DNA of 7,429 nt. It comes from Desulfobacteraceae bacterium (lineage in GTDB: Bacteria > Desulfobacterota > DSM-4660 > Desulfatiglandales > Desulfatiglandaceae). The stretch covers positions 1 through 7,429 of the forward strand of contig JAUUWD010000070.1 in NCBI GenBank assembly GCA_030589225.1. Reading direction: 5' to 3'. A model generated the notes under the pieces. That model was not told where the DNA came from. It was given only the letters and a program-made list of their open reading frames with translations, and did not search any database. Below, piece by piece: positions 6,435 to 7,429 of the stretch. How positions within the stretch are numbered: position 1 is the stretch's first letter; each line of letters begins with the position of its first letter. The translations under genes and the position numbers were made by a program.

Positions 6435-7307
6435 ATGAAATCAACAATAGCCAAGTCTGCGGGCCTTACTGACGTAGGTTTAAAGAGAGAGATAAATGAG
6501 GACAGCTTCTCTACAGATACAAAATCAGGGCTCTTTGTTGTTGCGGACGGCATGGGGGGGCATTTAGCTGGAGAAGTTGCCAGCCGGGTGGCTGTAGACC
6601 TTATCAATAAGAGCTACAAAAAATGGTTCGAATCAGACGCCCCGGAGGAAGATCTTTTTGAATATCCCGACCAATCACTCTCTAAAGTAGGGAACTATAT
6701 ACAAAGCGGCATTCGGCTGGCCAATAAAGTTATCCATGAAATGGCTGCCGAGTATACAGATTACAATGGCATGGGAACAACTGTGGCGGTTCTGGCCGTT
6801 ATGCCCGATTTGATCATCACTGCCAACGTGGGAGACAGCCGCATCTATATGGTGAGGAACGGGGAGATTGAAAGACTCTCCAAAGATCACTCCATCGTGG
6901 CTGAACAAGTTGCAATGGGCATCATGACAGATGAAGAGGCCAACCAGTCTCCTTTGAGACACGTTCTGACCCGCAATCTGGGCTCTGCCATACACCTGGA
7001 GGCAGAGATTTTTGAAATCGAACCTTCAAGCAACGACCGCTTCGTTTTGTGCAGTGATGGTCTGACCGATCTGGTATCAGATGATGAAATACAACAGATG
7101 GTGGTGGCAGAGGATGATCCTGAGGTACTATGCCAAAATTTCATAGATAAGGCTCTCGCAAGAGGGGCGCATGACAATACGACGGTTGTTTCAGTGTACC
7201 TGTCAGACATTGAAAAGTCGAAATCCGATCCTTTTAAGAAAATGGGGAGCCTTCTTGCTGATATTTTGACAACCACACAAAAAGCGACAAAGATTTTTAA
7301 GTCTTGA
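6435..7307 (+). CDS. PP2C-family (PPM) serine/threonine protein phosphatase, stand-alone
   Basis: A 290-residue soluble, Mn/Mg-dependent phosphatase of the Stp1/PrpC type that removes phosphate from Ser/Thr of proteins, commonly opposing Hanks-type kinases. Visible motifs in order: REINED (18-23, Asp23), VVADGMGGHLAGE (35-47, Asp38 and Gly39), GMGTTV (112-117), NVGDSRIY (131-138), KDHS (150-153), RHVLTRNLG (175-183), LCSDGLTD (205-212, Asp208) and HDNTT (246-250, Asp247). The four aspartates that hold the metal pair are all present. There is no signal peptide, membrane helix or fused regulatory domain; only a basic, amphipathic tail (about 262-290) extends beyond the catalytic fold. It starts 28 nt after the RNase stop with its own Shine-Dalgarno, so it is likely in the same transcript. 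No kinase gene is in view, and its substrate cannot be told from sequence. Confidence 0.93.
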   Translation: MKSTIAKSAGLTDVGLKREINEDSFSTDTKSGLFVVADGMGGHLAGEVASRVAVDLINKSYKKWFESDAPEEDLFEYPDQSLSKVGNYIQSGIRLANKVIHEMAAEYTDYNGMGTTVAVLAVMPDLIITANVGDSRIYMVRNGEIERLSKDHSIVAEQVAMGIMTDEEANQSPLRHVLTRNLGSAIHLEAEIFEIEPSSNDRFVLCSDGLTDLVSDDEIQQMVVAEDDPEVLCQNFIDKALARGAHDNTTVVSVYLSDIEKSKSDPFKKMGSLLADILTTTQKATKIFKS

Positions 7308-7309
7308 TG

Positions 7310-7330
7310 ATATTTTATGTTGCTATTTTA
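7310..7330 (+). repeat. 21-nt motif, copy 2 (after the phosphatase gene)
   Basis: It starts three nt past the phosphatase stop and matches 2176-2196 at 19 of 21 positions, with ATGTTGCT followed by ATTTTA. The similarity does not continue on either side. It may carry a -35-like TTGCTA for the next gene. Confidence 0.4.
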
Positions 7331-7347
7331 CATTTGCTCAATATCCT
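7320..7347 (+). promoter_or_regulatory. Weak sigma-70-like promoter candidate
   Basis: TTGCTA (7320-7325) and TATCCT (7342-7347) each match four of six consensus bases and are 16 nt apart. They lie between the phosphatase stop and a strong Shine-Dalgarno at the window edge. Such matches are common by chance in AT-rich spacers. Confidence 0.22.
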
Positions 7348-7369
7348 GTGGGTAAAACCCTTACGGCCC

Positions 7370-7398
7370 GCCCTGGTGCGACTTGCACGGCACAGGGC
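7370..7398 (+). other. Bulged 9-bp hairpin before the window edge
   Basis: GCCCTG (7370-7375) and TGC (7377-7379) pair with GCACAGGGC (7390-7398), leaving G7376 as a single-base bulge and a 10-nt loop. The bases after the stem, ATTTACG, are not a T-run, so it is at best a weak terminator of the preceding operon. It may instead be a leader structure of the next gene, whose ribosome-binding site follows 20 nt later. Confidence 0.4.
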
Positions 7399-7417
7399 AT
7401 TTACGTTGCAAAACTTT

Positions 7418-7423
7418 GGAGGG
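7418..7423 (+). promoter_or_regulatory. Ribosome-binding site of a gene starting beyond the edge
   Basis: GGAGGG is a near-perfect Shine-Dalgarno. The window ends in AT at 7428-7429, four nt after it, exactly where an ATG would be expected if the next base is G. The product is not visible. Confidence 0.45.
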
Positions 7424-7429
7424 CCAGAT

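Noticed and set aside
6206..6607. A 133-codon open frame on the minus strand
   Set aside because: It lies opposite the well-supported RNase and phosphatase genes and encodes no recognisable domain; it is a shadow of their codon pattern.
6887..7276. A 129-codon open frame on the minus strand
   Set aside because: It is fully antisense to conserved PP2C motifs, is low-complexity Ser/Arg-rich and resembles no family.
7308..7429. A tRNA or small RNA gene at the right edge
   Set aside because: The hairpin does not fit a cloverleaf: no acceptor pairing, no TTCGANNC-like T-loop and no closing CCA are visible.

Overview
The window reads as a piece of chromosome from a Gram-negative bacterium with mid-range GC, most probably a deltaproteobacterium (Desulfobacterota, sulfate-reducer-like). 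This is an inference, resting on a PilS-type six-helix sensor kinase, a fused cobalamin-domain radical SAM/DUF2344 protein next to an RNase E/G gene, and a CGAAATA-rich intergenic palindrome that I associate from memory with such genomes. No marker gene allows a firm assignment. All convincing genes are on the + strand.

Region 1 (1-1873): the 3' end of an unidentified gene with a TPR-like helix overlaps by ATGA with a complete 567-residue PilS/NtrB-like membrane histidine kinase. No response regulator follows the kinase.

Region 2 (1874-2278): about 400 bases without a believable gene. Its core, 1899-2226, is bounded by imperfect 22-bp terminal inverted repeats and contains an AT-rich palindrome with 7-bp CGAAATA repeats plus a perfect 7-bp stem-loop. 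It looks like a non-autonomous, MITE-like element. Its right end reaches into the 5' extension of the next reading frame, which argues for the downstream ATG at 2279 as that gene's true start.

Region 3 (2279-7307): three genes in a row, probably one transcription unit. They are an 834-residue B12-type radical SAM protein fused to a DUF2344 domain (function unknown), an RNase E/G endoribonuclease with both catalytic aspartates and the Zn-link cysteines, and a stand-alone PP2C-type Ser/Thr phosphatase. The radical SAM-RNase gap holds two tandem hairpins and a long purine tract, which could be a leader regulating the RNase. The first two genes form a pairing I know from several phyla, often near rplU/rpmA; the phosphatase is a less expected partner.

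Region 4 (7308-7429): non-coding. It holds a near copy of a 21-nt motif also present at 2176-2196, a bulged 9-bp hairpin, and a strong Shine-Dalgarno sequence at the very edge, so another + strand gene probably begins at or just past base 7428.

I see no tRNA, rRNA, CRISPR array, transposase gene or defence cassette. The points most worth following are the TIR-bounded element, the uncharacterised radical SAM/RNase pair with its extra four-cysteine cluster, and the phosphatase linkage.
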